Below, piece by piece: positions 53,733 to 63,298 of a stretch of 64,000 nucleotides of DNA. The stretch's first letter is position 1. Each line of letters starts with the position of its first letter. The notes under the pieces are model-generated. The model saw nothing but the letters and a program-made list of their open reading frames with translations, made no database searches and was not told the DNA's origin. The DNA is taken from assembly GCF_030814215.1 (NCBI RefSeq), contig NZ_JAUSUT010000001.1:3720001-3784000 (forward strand). Direction: 5' to 3'. Source of the DNA: Amycolatopsis thermophila. GTDB taxonomy: Bacteria > Actinomycetota > Actinomycetes > Mycobacteriales > Pseudonocardiaceae. A program made the translations under genes and the position numbers.

Positions 53733-54344
53733 TCAGAACCACCACTGGTTGTTGTGCCCGGCCAGGTAGTCCCACAGCTGCACGACGGTGCCGTTGCGGA
53801 AGCTGGTGTTCAGGTCCGCGTCGAGGTAGCGGCCACTGCGCACGTTCTGGAAGCGGGTGTAGCCCTCGGGGATCGCCGCGGCGGCGAACCACTGGTTGCT
53901 GCCGCCGGCGACGTAGTCCCACAGCTGGAGCTTCGTGCCGTTGCGGTTGATCGTGTTCAGGTCGGCGTCGAGGTAGCGGCCGCTGTACACGTTCTGGAAC
54001 CGGTAGTAGCCCTCGGGGATCTGGCGGATGTACCAGGCCTGGTTGGCCGCGTACTCGTTGCAGTCCCACAGCTGCACCTTGGTGCCGTTGCCGTTGATCG
54101 TGTTCAGGTCGGCGTCCAGGCAGCGGCCCGGGTCCGACACCGGGCCGAGCAGGTAGGCCTGCTCGTCGGCCTGCAGGTCGACGCCGCCGGGCTTGACCGG
54201 GTGTGCGGGCCGCAGGACCAGGCCGTCGATCGACGTCACCGCTTCGCCGGCTGGCTGGGCCGCGCCGGCGCTCGGCGCGACGGCGAGCGTGAGCAGCCCG
54301 GCGAGCAGGGCCGCGGCCGCGAACGGCCGCTTGAGTCTTCTCAT
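53733..54344 (-). CDS. Secreted ricin-type beta-trefoil lectin
   Basis: A 203-residue exported protein: signal peptide about 1-29 (PFAAAALLAGLLTLAVAPSAGA). Three homologous beta-trefoil repeats follow, each with (G)RYLDADLNT, a GNGT/RNGT turn and a QLWD strand. The QxW-like ends are NQAWY, NQWFA and NQWWF. Such stand-alone trefoils bind galactose-type or other glycans. No catalytic domain is attached. The repeats are unusually alike (DADLNTI.. in all three), suggesting recent internal duplication. Confidence 0.88.
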   Translation of the reverse strand: MRRLKRPFAAAALLAGLLTLAVAPSAGAAQPAGEAVTSIDGLVLRPAHPVKPGGVDLQADEQAYLLGPVSDPGRCLDADLNTINGNGTKVQLWDCNEYAANQAWYIRQIPEGYYRFQNVYSGRYLDADLNTINRNGTKLQLWDYVAGGSNQWFAAAAIPEGYTRFQNVRSGRYLDADLNTSFRNGTVVQLWDYLAGHNNQWWF

Positions 54345-54393
54345 TCAAGTCCCCATTTCCGTGACGGGGCGCGGTTCCCTCGCGCCGCACCCC

Positions 54394-54472
54394 GGGGAAA
54401 AGATCTTCCCCACGGGGTGAGGTCGGCGTCGACAAGTTTTCCCCGTCCGGCAACAACGCTGTTCAACGCTGT
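54394..54472. promoter_or_regulatory. Dyad and direct repeat between lectin and ArsR genes
   Basis: GGGGAA-N6-TTCCCC (54394-54411) and two tandem CAACGCTGT copies (54454-54462, 54464-54472) lie in the 182-bp divergent gap. Either could be bound by the adjacent ArsR-type regulator; neither is proven. Confidence 0.35.
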
Positions 54473-54526
54473 AACGGACCGGCAACGCCCGCGATCATCC
54501 TGGTGTCCCCACGGAAAGGATCGCCG

Positions 54527-55471
54527 GTGCGCCTTGAACTGAAGCCGCGCGATCTCACCCGCGTGGGGCTGGCGGGCGCCGCCGATCCGTGCTTGGAGCT
54601 GGCCTGCAGCGTGCGGCTGCTGGGCGGCGAGGACGGGGCGTTCGGCTGGTGGCGCCGCGGCGTGCGCGGGCGGCTGCCGGAGTCGTTCCCGGTGCTGCGG
54701 TGGCTGTACTGCTCGGGCGAGGTGGCGGAGTTCCTGCTGCCCGCGGGCGGCGATCTCGCCGCCGGGCTCGCGTCGATCCTGGAAACCCCGCCGGACCGGG
54801 TGCGCTCCGCGCTCGCCGGGTCGCCACGGGCGACGGGGCTGCCGCCGTGGGCGGCGGCACTGCGTTCCGGTGACGGCGCCGCGTTGTCCCGGCTGGTGCA
54901 GGCCCTGCGCGAGTACTTCGCGGCGGCGATCGCCCCGCACTGGGACACCGTCCGCGCCCGGGTCGAGGCCGACCGGCGGGCCCGGGTCCGCGCACTCGCC
55001 GAGGGCGGGGTGGACGGGCTGCTGGCCACGCTGCGCCCGATGCTGCGGTGGGACCCGCCGTACCTGGTGACCGGGGTGGCCGGGCCGGAGACCCCGCGTG
55101 GGACGGCCGGGGTGCTGATGGTGCCCGTGTACTTCACGGCGCAGCCGTGGATCGTGCCGGACACCGGCCCGGTGCGCCTGGCCTACCCGGCCTCGGCCGA
55201 GGACCCGCGGACCCGGCGCGGCCCGCACGCCACGCCCCGCGCGCTGGCCGCTCTGCTCGGCCCGACCCGCGCGGCCGCGATGACGCTCGTCGCCGCCGGG
55301 TGCAGCACCTCCGACCTGGCCACGCGCCTGGGCGTGACGCCGTCCGCGGCGAGCAAGCACATGTCGGTGCTGCGCGCGGCGGGCCTCATCGCCAGTCACC
55401 GGCACCGCAACACGGTGCGGCACTCGCTGACCGCGCTGGGCCTGGCGCTGGTGGAGGGCGCCTCGGCGTGA
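54527..55471 (+). CDS. ArsR-type winged-helix regulator with large N-terminal domain
   Basis: A 314-residue protein. The C-terminal 80 residues are an ArsR/SmtB HTH (LVAAGCSTSDLATRLGVTPSAASKHMSVLRAAGLIASHRHRNTVRHSLT, split, about 250-300). The first 240 residues form the helical DUF5937-type domain common in actinomycete regulators of this architecture (LGGEDGAFGWWRRGVRGRL). No clustered metal-binding cysteines are present, so metal sensing is unlikely. GGAAAGGA supports GTG at 54527; it diverges from the lectin gene. Confidence 0.82.
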   Translation: MRLELKPRDLTRVGLAGAADPCLELACSVRLLGGEDGAFGWWRRGVRGRLPESFPVLRWLYCSGEVAEFLLPAGGDLAAGLASILETPPDRVRSALAGSPRATGLPPWAAALRSGDGAALSRLVQALREYFAAAIAPHWDTVRARVEADRRARVRALAEGGVDGLLATLRPMLRWDPPYLVTGVAGPETPRGTAGVLMVPVYFTAQPWIVPDTGPVRLAYPASAEDPRTRRGPHATPRALAALLGPTRAAAMTLVAAGCSTSDLATRLGVTPSAASKHMSVLRAAGLIASHRHRNTVRHSLTALGLALVEGASA

Positions 55472-55614
55472 CCGGGCGCCCGGCCGCCGAACAGGATCCG
55501 TATTGCAGAGTCGTGGTGAACACCGGACCACTCGAGAGGGCCTAGACGGAGTGGTGACTCCGTACTTAGGGTTTCCCGGGGATACTTCCGGGTCTGCGAA
55601 GGAGATGTCCTGGC

Positions 55615-56394
55615 TTGACCAGCGACGACAAGAGGCCGAGCGCGTCGCGGTTGTACAACCTCTACCTCGGCGGAAGGCATTACGGCGAAGTCGAGAAGGA
55701 TTTCGCCGAGAACACGGTCTACCCGCTGATTCCGTTCATCGTCGAATGGGCCCTGCTGAGCCGCGGTTTTCTGCGCCGCGCGGTGGGGTTCTGCCACGAG
55801 CAGGGGATCCGCCAATTCATCGACGCGGGGGCCGGTTATCCGGCCCCGGACGGAAACGTCCACGAGATCGCGGCCGACGCCCGCGTGGTCTACCTCGACC
55901 ACGACCCGGGCGTGGTGGCCGCGTTCGCCGATCTCGCCGGGGACGATCCCCGGGTCCGCGTGGTACGCGGTGACGTGCGCGAACCTTCCGCCGCTCTCGC
56001 GCGCGTGCGCGAGTTCCTCGATCTGTCGCAGCCGACCGCGCTGCTCATGAACGCCGTGCTGCACTTCCTCGACCAGCCCGGGCCGCTGGTGCGGGAGTGG
56101 GTCGAGGCGCTGGCACCGGGGAGCTACCTCGTCATCTCGCACGGGTCGGTCGACGACACGCCGGCGGGCCCCGACGACCGCGCCGAGCTGGTCCGGCGTT
56201 ACCGGCGGAACTCCGCGACCCTCATCCCCCGGACGGCCGAGCAGATCGGAGAGTTCTTCCGGGGCCTCGAGCTGGTACCGCCCGGACTGGTGCCGGCCGC
56301 CGACTGGCGGTCCGACGTCCCGCCGGTGCTCCACGACCAGCGGGCACGGCACGGCATGCGGGCCGGTGTCGGTTACAAACGCACTGGACGGTGA
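55615..56394 (+). CDS. DUF574 S-adenosyl methyltransferase
   Basis: A 259-residue protein of the Streptomyces/Pseudonocardiales SAM-dependent methyltransferase family PF04672. The signature SASRLYNLYLGGRHYGEVEKDFAE opens the protein, FIDAGAGYPAPDG is the SAM loop, VYLDHDPGVV binds the ribose, and NAVLHFL sits before the core end. Many paralogs exist per genome, with unknown substrates. It starts at TTG, with AGGAGA ten bases upstream; no ATG or GTG fits the family start. Confidence 0.85.
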   Translation: MTSDDKRPSASRLYNLYLGGRHYGEVEKDFAENTVYPLIPFIVEWALLSRGFLRRAVGFCHEQGIRQFIDAGAGYPAPDGNVHEIAADARVVYLDHDPGVVAAFADLAGDDPRVRVVRGDVREPSAALARVREFLDLSQPTALLMNAVLHFLDQPGPLVREWVEALAPGSYLVISHGSVDDTPAGPDDRAELVRRYRRNSATLIPRTAEQIGEFFRGLELVPPGLVPAADWRSDVPPVLHDQRARHGMRAGVGYKRTGR

Positions 56395-56467
56395 AGGCCG
56401 ACACGTCCACCGGGTAGCTCGGGTGAGGGTGCGCAGTACCAGGTGGATCCGGCCGCACGAGCCCGGC

Positions 56468-57655
56468 TTACGCGGCAGGGGTGTCCGTGGTTGCCCGGCG
56501 GCGGAGGAAAACCGGGACCACGGCGATGACCGCGCCGAGGGCGCCCGCGAGGACGAAAGTGGTGCCCAGCCCGACCCCGGCGACCACCGGTTGCGCGACC
56601 AACGGCGAGGCGAACTGGCCGAGGAACAGCGCGGAGGTCAGCGTCCCCAGCGCACGGGTGCGGTCCGCGGGGTCGACCGAGGCGACCACCCAGCCGTTGA
56701 TCACCGGGTTCTGCAGGCCGATGCCGAGTCCGGTGATCAGCATGCCGAGCGCCGCCGTCCAGATCCCGCCCGCCAGGCCGAGGACGACCAGGCCGCCCGC
56801 GTAGGCGACGAAGATCGCCGTGGCGAGGACGGGGAAGTCCCAGCGGGCGCGCAGCCGCCGGAAGTTCAGCCCGACGATCGTCATGACCAGGTTCAGGGCG
56901 GCCATCAGCACGCCGACCACGGCCGGGCCGGCGCCGGTGACCTCGCTCAGCCAGAACGGGGCCTGCGTGGGAACGGTGTAGAAGACGATGACGCCGAGGA
57001 ACATCAGCGCGTACAGGCCGAACAGCCGCGGTGTCCGGTGTGGACGGTCCGGTGCCCGCTCGGTGTCCCGGGGTGCTTCGGGCACGAACCGGAGGACGAG
57101 CACGAGCATCGGCAGGGCGAGCAGGTAGATCGCGAACGGGCCGCGCCAGCTCAGGTCGGCGAGGACACCGCCGAGCAGCAGGGCCACGACGCCGCCGAAC
57201 CCCATCGCCGCGCCCTGCAGGCCGAGGACGCGGCCGTGCTCGGTGACGGGGTAGTGGTCGGCGAGCAGGGCGGTCGAGGTGACCATGATGCCGGCGATGC
57301 CCGCGCCCAGCACCGCGCGGCCGGCCAGCAGGCCGGGTAGCCAGTCGAGGACCAGGCCCGATCCGCCGCCGATCACGTAGAGCACCAGTGCGCCGGCGAG
57401 CACGCGAACCCGCCCGGCGCGACCGGTGAGCCGGGCGAGCAGCGGCGCCGTGAGCACGATCGCGAGACCGGGAAGGGTGAGGACGAGGCGGACGAGGAGC
57501 GCGGCGTCCGGGGTGCCGGCGAAGTGGCGTTCCATGCCCGGCAGGGCCGGGGTGATGGTGGCGCTGGCCATGATGGTCATCGTGCTCACGCCGAGGAGCG
57601 TGAGCAGCAGGGTTCTCGGGGGCAGCCGCACCCCTCGTGCGGTCGTGTCGGTCAT
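56468..57655 (-). CDS. MFS drug-efflux transporter
   Basis: A 395-residue, twelve-helix transporter. ITPALPGMERHF follows helix 1, ARLTGRAGRVRVLAGAL is the loop 2-3 signature, and ALLADHYPVTEHGRVLGLQGAAMGFGG is the helix 4-5 antiporter region. It resembles actinomycete chloramphenicol/tetracenomycin-type exporters. The gene is preceded by a MerR/SoxR-type promoter, so expression is probably induced by a redox-active or toxic compound. Confidence 0.88.
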   Translation of the reverse strand: MTDTTARGVRLPPRTLLLTLLGVSTMTIMASATITPALPGMERHFAGTPDAALLVRLVLTLPGLAIVLTAPLLARLTGRAGRVRVLAGALVLYVIGGGSGLVLDWLPGLLAGRAVLGAGIAGIMVTSTALLADHYPVTEHGRVLGLQGAAMGFGGVVALLLGGVLADLSWRGPFAIYLLALPMLVLVLRFVPEAPRDTERAPDRPHRTPRLFGLYALMFLGVIVFYTVPTQAPFWLSEVTGAGPAVVGVLMAALNLVMTIVGLNFRRLRARWDFPVLATAIFVAYAGGLVVLGLAGGIWTAALGMLITGLGIGLQNPVINGWVVASVDPADRTRALGTLTSALFLGQFASPLVAQPVVAGVGLGTTFVLAGALGAVIAVVPVFLRRRATTDTPAA

Positions 57656-57662
57656 GATCGTG

Positions 57663-57693
57663 ACGGTAGAACCTCTAGTTACCTCGAGGTCAA
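57663..57693 (-). promoter_or_regulatory. MerR/SoxR-type promoter of the MFS gene
   Basis: On the minus strand TTGACC (57693-57688) is followed after a 19-bp spacer by TACCGT (57668-57663). The dyad ACCTCGAGGTAACTAGAGGT fills the spacer. A 19-bp spacer holding a dyad that begins ACCTC and ends GAGGT is the hallmark of MerR-family activation. No MerR gene is adjacent. Confidence 0.7.
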
Positions 57694-57766
57694 GCGTCCG
57701 GAGGCGTTGCGGTGCCGGAGGGCTCCGCGGGAGTTTCCACCGCGCGCACCGCGGGAACTCCTGGTC

Positions 57767-59230
57767 ATGGGCGCGACGACGGTGACCGAGCGGGAGCGGA
57801 AGTTCGATTTCGACGACGGCAGGCCGGTGCCCCGGCTGGCGGGTGTGGGTCCGGTGGCGGAGCAGGCGCCGCCGCGCGAGTCCCGCATCGACAACACCTA
57901 CTTCGACACCCCCGACCTCCGCCTGGCGCGCGCCGGTGTGACCCTGCGCAGGCGCGTCGGCGGGGAGGACGCGGGCTGGCACCTCAAGCGACCCTCCGAC
58001 GGTGGCGCCCGGCAGGAACTCCGGTTCCCGCCGGGGGACCCGATGCCGGACGAGCTCGTCGAGGCCGCCCGCGAGTGGACCGGTGGTGCGGACCTCGTGG
58101 AGGTCGCGCACCTGCGCGTCGACCGGTTCAGCCACGACCTCACCGGCTCCGACGGCCGTCGCCTGGCCGTGCTGACCGACGACCACGTCCACGGTGAGCG
58201 GGCCGGCGCGCAGGCGCACCTCGACCGGTGGCGGGAGCTGGAGGTCGAACTGGACGCCGGCCACCCGGACCTCCTGGAGACCCTCACCAGCGCCCTGCTG
58301 GCCGACGGTGTGCGGCCCGCGCACTGGCCGTCCAAGCTGCGCCGCCTGCTCGCCGCCGACCTGGCCGCGGACGCCGAGCGCGGCAACGCCGGCGAGGCCG
58401 TGATGACCTACATCCGCGCGCAGGTCGAGGCGATCCGGCAGCACGACGAGGGCGTCCGGCGCGGCGACGACGACTCGGTGCACCGGCTGCGGGTGTCGCT
58501 GCGCCGGTTGCGAAGCGCGTTGCGCGGTTACCGGCGCCTGTTCGTCCGCGACCGGGCGAAGACGCTGGCCGCGGAGCTGAAGTGGGCCGGGCGGGCGCTG
58601 TCGCGGGCGCGGGACGGCGAGGTGCGGCGGGAGACCCTGCTGGACGAGCTGGCGAAGTTCCCGCGCGACCCGGAGATCGAGCACGCGCGCCGCACCCTGC
58701 TGTCGCATTTGGACGAAACGGCCGAGCGGGACCGGGAGGCGCTGCTCGCGGCGCTGAACAGCGAACGGTACGCGCGGTTGCTGGGCGCGCTGGACCAGTG
58801 GGTCGCGGAACCGCCGCTGACGACGTCCGCGGAGTCCGGGCGGAAGGAGCTGCGCCGCGCCGTTCGCCGCGCCGAACGACGGTTGTCCGCGGCGGTGGGG
58901 GCGTTGCGGGACGCGCCGGACCCGGACGCGGCCCTGCACGAGGTGCGCAAGAAGGCCAAGACGGCCCGGTACGTGGCGGACGCGGCGCGCCCGGTGCTGG
59001 GCAAACGCCTCCGGTCGTGGCGGCGGGCGGTGAAGTCGGTGCACCGTGACCTCGGCGAGTACCACGACCTGGTCAGCGCGGGTGAGCTCGTGCGGGAGCG
59101 GGCGGGTGACTCGGCGAGCGCGGCGGACGCGTTCGTGTTCGGCCGGTTGTACGAGCGGGCGCGGATGCGGTGCACGGGGCTCCGGAAGGACTTCGAACGT
59201 GCGCGCCAGGACATGCCCGGCGCCCCGTGA
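57767..59230 (+). CDS. CYTH-CHAD domain protein
   Basis: A 487-residue two-domain protein. The CYTH triphosphate tunnel (ERERKFDF, then TLRRRVGGEDAGWHLKRP and later ELEVELDAG) covers about 8-195. The helical CHAD domain covers about 215-480, with VHRLRVSLRRLRSALR, LHEVRKKAKTARYVADA and HRDLGEYHDL, carrying the conserved His pairs. CYTH proteins hydrolyse inorganic triphosphate or related compounds, and CHAD domains bind polyphosphate, so the protein is a likely polyphosphate-linked triphosphatase. It diverges from the MFS gene. Confidence 0.92.
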   Translation: MGATTVTERERKFDFDDGRPVPRLAGVGPVAEQAPPRESRIDNTYFDTPDLRLARAGVTLRRRVGGEDAGWHLKRPSDGGARQELRFPPGDPMPDELVEAAREWTGGADLVEVAHLRVDRFSHDLTGSDGRRLAVLTDDHVHGERAGAQAHLDRWRELEVELDAGHPDLLETLTSALLADGVRPAHWPSKLRRLLAADLAADAERGNAGEAVMTYIRAQVEAIRQHDEGVRRGDDDSVHRLRVSLRRLRSALRGYRRLFVRDRAKTLAAELKWAGRALSRARDGEVRRETLLDELAKFPRDPEIEHARRTLLSHLDETAERDREALLAALNSERYARLLGALDQWVAEPPLTTSAESGRKELRRAVRRAERRLSAAVGALRDAPDPDAALHEVRKKAKTARYVADAARPVLGKRLRSWRRAVKSVHRDLGEYHDLVSAGELVRERAGDSASAADAFVFGRLYERARMRCTGLRKDFERARQDMPGAP

Positions 59231-59249
59231 ACGGCGCTACCGTGGACCG

Positions 59250-59645
59250 ATGGCGACCGTTGACGACGTGGCACGGCTGATCTCCGCCCTGCCCGAGGTG
59301 ACCGAGGGCGAGCGGTACGGCCACCGCACGTGGTTCGTCCGCGGGAAGGCGTTCGCCTGGGTGCGCCCGTTCAGCAAGGCCGACCTGCGGCGCTTCGGCG
59401 AGGAAACACCGCCCGGCGGGCCGATCCTCGCGATCAAGGTGGAGGACCTCGGCGAGAAGGAGGCGATCCTGGCCGCGAACCCGGACGCCTTCTTCACGAT
59501 CCCGCACTTCGACGGGTACCCGGCGGTGCTCGTCCAGCTGCGCGAGGTCGACCGGAAAGCCCTCCGCGACGCCCTGACCGACGGCTGGCTCGCCGTCGCG
59601 CCCGCCAAGCTCAGGACGGCACTACCCGGGTACCCCGCGAGCTGA
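59250..59645 (+). CDS. MmcQ/YjbR-like double-wing protein
   Basis: A 131-residue protein of the YjbR fold. VDDVARLISALPEVTEGERYGHRTWFVRGKAFAWVRPF at the N-terminus and HFDGYPAVLVQLREVDRKALRDALTDGW at the C-terminus are diagnostic (both split). The fold is thought to bind DNA or small ligands, with no fixed function. It starts 19 bp after the CYTH-CHAD gene, so it is likely co-transcribed. Confidence 0.85.
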   Translation: MATVDDVARLISALPEVTEGERYGHRTWFVRGKAFAWVRPFSKADLRRFGEETPPGGPILAIKVEDLGEKEAILAANPDAFFTIPHFDGYPAVLVQLREVDRKALRDALTDGWLAVAPAKLRTALPGYPAS

Positions 59646-59752
59646 TGGTCGGGACCACCGACCGCGGCATCGCCCAGGAACCGGTGGACGGCGGCCCGGC
59701 GCGTCAGCGCGCGGGTGGACCGCCTGTCCCGTGTGGACGCTCCCGGTGACAC

Positions 59753-60529
59753 TCAGATCGCGGTGCGCTGCCGGTCCGCGCGCAGTGCCGTCGTGAGCGC
59801 GTGGGCTTCCTTGAGCAGCAGCGCACCCATCTGCGCCCGGCGCGGCTCGCGGAAGCGCGACTCCACCCCCGTCAGCGTCAGCGCCCACGCGGGCTCGCCG
59901 GACGAGCCGAACACCGCCGCCGCCATGCCCCAGCTGCCCTCGACGACGAGCCCGGGGTTGACCGAGTAGCCGCGTTCCCGCGTCTCGGCGATCCGCTCGC
60001 GCAGGGGGCCCGGGGCGTGCGCGGCGCCCCACCGCCCGGTCAGGTCGACCCGCGCCAGGTACTCGTCGATCTCCCGGTCGGACAACAACGACAGCACGAC
60101 CAGCCCGGCGGACACCACGCCCAGCGGGAACCGCGCGCCCTCGTAGAGCACGAACGAGCGGATGGGGAAGTCGCCGTCCTCACGCAGCAGGCACACCGTC
60201 TCGTCGCCGCGGCGGGCGGAGAAGAACGCACTCTCCCCGGTCGCCGCCGCGAGCCGGTGCACGCTGGCCCGGGCGTGCTGGGTGACGTCGTAGCGGGCGG
60301 CGGCCGACTCGCCCAGCAGGTACAGCTCCGGGCCGAGGTACCACTGCCCGCTGCGCTGGTCCCGGTCGACGAACCCCTCGTCCGCCAGCGCGGCGAGCAG
60401 CCGGTGGACCGTCGGCCGCGCCAGACCGGTCATCCGCGCCACCTCCGAGGTGGACGCACCGGGCTCGCCGGTGGTGGACAGGGCGCGCAGCACCAGGGCG
60501 GCGCGGCCGATCAGGTGGTCCGGGGGCAT
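59753..60529 (-). CDS. IclR-family regulator of the 3-oxoacid CoA-transferase pair
   Basis: A 258-residue regulator. The N-terminal HTH is ASTSEVARMTGLARPTVHRLLAALADEGFVDRD (25-57, split), with a GAF-like IclR effector domain from about 85 (RFPLGVVSAGLVVLSLLSDREI, NPGLVVEGSWGMAAAVFG). It diverges from the CoA-transferase genes, the standard PcaR/PcaI-J arrangement. It probably responds to an aromatic-degradation or ketoacid intermediate such as 3-oxoadipate. Confidence 0.88.
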   Translation of the reverse strand: MPPDHLIGRAALVLRALSTTGEPGASTSEVARMTGLARPTVHRLLAALADEGFVDRDQRSGQWYLGPELYLLGESAAARYDVTQHARASVHRLAAATGESAFFSARRGDETVCLLREDGDFPIRSFVLYEGARFPLGVVSAGLVVLSLLSDREIDEYLARVDLTGRWGAAHAPGPLRERIAETRERGYSVNPGLVVEGSWGMAAAVFGSSGEPAWALTLTGVESRFREPRRAQMGALLLKEAHALTTALRADRQRTAI

Positions 60530-60542
60530 GCGCGCATTGTAC

Positions 60543-60557
60543 GTCCACTCAGTGAAC
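60543..60557. promoter_or_regulatory. Candidate IclR operator
   Basis: GTCCACTCAGTGAAC is an imperfect dyad with 7-base arms around a central C, 13 bp outside the IclR start codon. IclR proteins bind dyads of this length in divergent promoters; it also lies 120 bp upstream of the CoA-transferase. Confidence 0.5.
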
Positions 60558-60676
60558 GCCTTGGCGCGAGTCGTTCATCAGACGAGAGATCCCGATCGCT
60601 CGCTTGACGGTGTTTCCGCAGGTCGGATTCACTGCGACGTAGTGCTCATCCCACGGACGCTCGAAGGAGAGTTCAC

Positions 60677-61393
60677 GTGTCCAAGGTGTTCGGCGAGGCC
60701 GCCGACGCGATGGCCGGCGCGCTGCGTGACGGCATCACGATCGCGGTCGGCGGCTTCGGTCTCAGCGGTGTGCCCTACGACCTGATCGAGGTCGTCCGCG
60801 ATTCCGGCATCCGCGACCTGACGATCGTGTCGAACAACATGGGCGTGGACGGCAAGGGCCTCGGACTGCTGCTGGAGAACAAGCAGGTCCGCAAGGTGGT
60901 CGCGTCCTACGTCGGCGAGAACAAGCTGTTCGCGCAGCAGTACCTGGACGGCACGGTCGAGGTCGAGTTCGCGCCGCAGGGCACGCTGGCCGAACGGATG
61001 CGCGCCGGTGGCGCCGGGATCCCGGCGTTCTACACGAAGACCGGCGTGGGCACGCCCGTCGCGGAGGGCAAGCCGCACGCCGAGTTCGACGGTGAGACGT
61101 ACGTGCAGGAACGCGGGATCGTCGCCGACCTCGCGCTGGTGCACGCCCACACCGCCGACCGCGAGGGCAACCTCGTGTACCGGATGGCCGCCCGGAACTT
61201 CAACCCCGTCGTCGCCACCTGCGGGCGGGTGACCGTGGTGGAGACCGAGGTCCTGCTCGGCGGGTTCGTCGACCCCGATCTGGTGATCACCCCGGGTGTG
61301 TTCGTCGACCGCCTGGTGGTGGCGACGCCGCGGGAGAAGGAGATCGAGAAGCGCACGGTGCGCCCGCGGGCGCTCGCCGGAACGGAGGCGTGA
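60677..61393 (+). CDS. 3-oxoacid CoA-transferase subunit A
   Basis: A 238-residue SCOT/PcaI-type alpha subunit. [19 protein letters not shown] is the CoA-binding glycine loop, [15 protein letters not shown] follows, and [19 protein letters not shown] and [16 protein letters not shown] are conserved. It transfers CoA from succinyl-CoA to acetoacetate or 3-oxoadipate together with the B subunit. GAAGGAGAG precedes the GTG start. Regulation by the divergent IclR is likely. Confidence 0.92.
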   Translation: MSKVFGEAADAMAGALRDGITIAVGGFGLSGVPYDLIEVVRDSGIRDLTIVSNNMGVDGKGLGLLLENKQVRKVVASYVGENKLFAQQYLDGTVEVEFAPQGTLAERMRAGGAGIPAFYTKTGVGTPVAEGKPHAEFDGETYVQERGIVADLALVHAHTADREGNLVYRMAARNFNPVVATCGRVTVVETEVLLGGFVDPDLVITPGVFVDRLVVATPREKEIEKRTVRPRALAGTEA

Positions 61394-61395
61394 CG

Positions 61396-62037
<642 letters not shown>

Positions 62038-62687
62038 GGCGGGTTGGCTGCGGCGGTTGGGCGGAGTTGCGCGGGAGTTCGGCTCGGGCTGGCCGTGCGG
62101 TGCGGGTGGCGTCGGTCCGGGCGCGCCGCGCGCCCCTGGCCCATTGCTCCCCCTGCGAAGCGGGCACGTCCGCCGTCCAGCGCGGCGCCCGTCCCGCCCA
62201 GCGCTGCGCCCTCCTGCGCGGCGCGCCTCCTGTCGAGCACGGCGCCGGTCCTGCCCAGCGCTGCGCCCGTCCTGCCCAGCGCGCCTCCTGTCGAGCCCGG
62301 CGCGGTAGTTCCGCTCGGCGCGCCTCCGGCCTGCCGCTTCCCGGTGCCCGGCGCGGTAGTTCGGCCCGCCGCGCCTCCGGCCTGCCGCTTCCCGGTGCCG
62401 GCGCAGCAGTTCCGCCCGCCGGCCCGGTGCCCGGCGCGCCTCCGGCCCGCCGCTTCCCGGTGCCCGCCGCGCCTCCGGTCCGGCGCTTCCCGGTGCCCGG
62501 CCCGGCAGTTCCGCTCGGCGCGCCTCCGGTCCAGCGCTTCCCGGTGCCCGGCGCAGCAGTTCCGCCCGCCGGCCCGGTGCCCGGCGCGCCTCCGGTCCGC
62601 CGCTTCCCGGTGCCCGCCGCGCCTCCGGTCCGGCGCTTCCCGGTGCCCGGCGCGGCAGCTCCGCCCGCCCGCCGGGCGCCGGCGCCC
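62038..62687. repeat. GC-rich degenerate repeat region
   Basis: After about 120 bp of plain sequence two repeat types appear. From 62160 to 62300 the motif CCCAGCGCTGCGCCC recurs with TCCTGTCGAGC. From 62300 to 62680 units begin with GCGCCTCCGG, contain CGCTTCCCGGTGCC and end in GGCAGTTCCGC or CCCGCC. A block of three units (about 150 bp) is repeated nearly exactly (62373-62522 and 62523-62673). Open frames exist but are repeat-driven with no ribosome site, so I treat it as non-coding. Confidence 0.75.
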
Positions 62688-63278
62688 CTACTTGCGCCAG
62701 ATCAGCGGGTTGGCGCTGTAGTCGTTGCCGTCGTACTTGACGGCCACCACCGTGTCCCCCGCGGCGGCGGCGTCCAGGTCGAACGTCTCGTACTTCGCGC
62801 CGGGGTGGTCGAAGTCGCCGGGGGACATGCGTGGCGAGCAGCTCGGGATGCCGCCGGTGATGAACGTTCCCGTCGTCTCGCCGTTGCCGAGGAGGGCGTC
62901 GAGCTGCGGGCCGTTCTTCGTGCCGAAGTCGGCGCCGCTGAGGTTCTCCACCGTGTAGTGGGTGCAGTACGGGGTCAGGCCCTCGGCGTCCGAGCCGAAC
63001 TTGGCGCGGAACTCGGCCTGGTCGGCCTGGTCGATCGACGTCACGGTGATCGCCAGCTGCCCCTTGTTGAGCCCGTCGTCGTAGTCGACCACCGCCCGCT
63101 GCCCGAGGGCGAGTGACGTCCCCGGCGGCGTGACGGGCTCGGCGACCGGCGGCGGCGCACTGCTGCTCGCACTCGTGGTGGCCGGCGCGGCACTGTCCGA
63201 ACCGGACTCACCGCACGCGGTGGCGGTGAGCGCGACCGCCGCCGTCATCACTGCCAGTGCAAGGTTTCCACGCTTCAC
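62688..63278 (-). CDS. Hypothetical lipoprotein, possibly DUF4352-like
   Basis: A 196-residue lipoprotein: signal NLALAVMTAAVALTATAC with C22, then a Ser/Ala/Pro-rich linker to about 50. A beta-rich domain follows (LALGQRAVVDYDDGLNKGQL, ITVTSIDQADQAEF, YTVENLSGADFG, DTVVAVKYDGND). The alternating strands look like the immunoglobulin-like fold of DUF4352 lipoproteins; two cysteines (YCTHY and PSCSP) could form a disulfide. The GTG at 63278 starts just before the lysine-arginine signal head. Role unknown. Confidence 0.7.
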   Translation of the reverse strand: MKRGNLALAVMTAAVALTATACGESGSDSAAPATTSASSSAPPPVAEPVTPPGTSLALGQRAVVDYDDGLNKGQLAITVTSIDQADQAEFRAKFGSDAEGLTPYCTHYTVENLSGADFGTKNGPQLDALLGNGETTGTFITGGIPSCSPRMSPGDFDHPGAKYETFDLDAAAAGDTVVAVKYDGNDYSANPLIWRK

Positions 63279-63298
63279 GGCCGTAATATGCCATGCGG

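Noticed and set aside
62044-62721. Repeat-encoded Pro/Arg-rich protein of about 225 residues
   Set aside because: No ribosome site, composition is driven by the GC repeat, and it runs into the antisense end of the lipoprotein gene.
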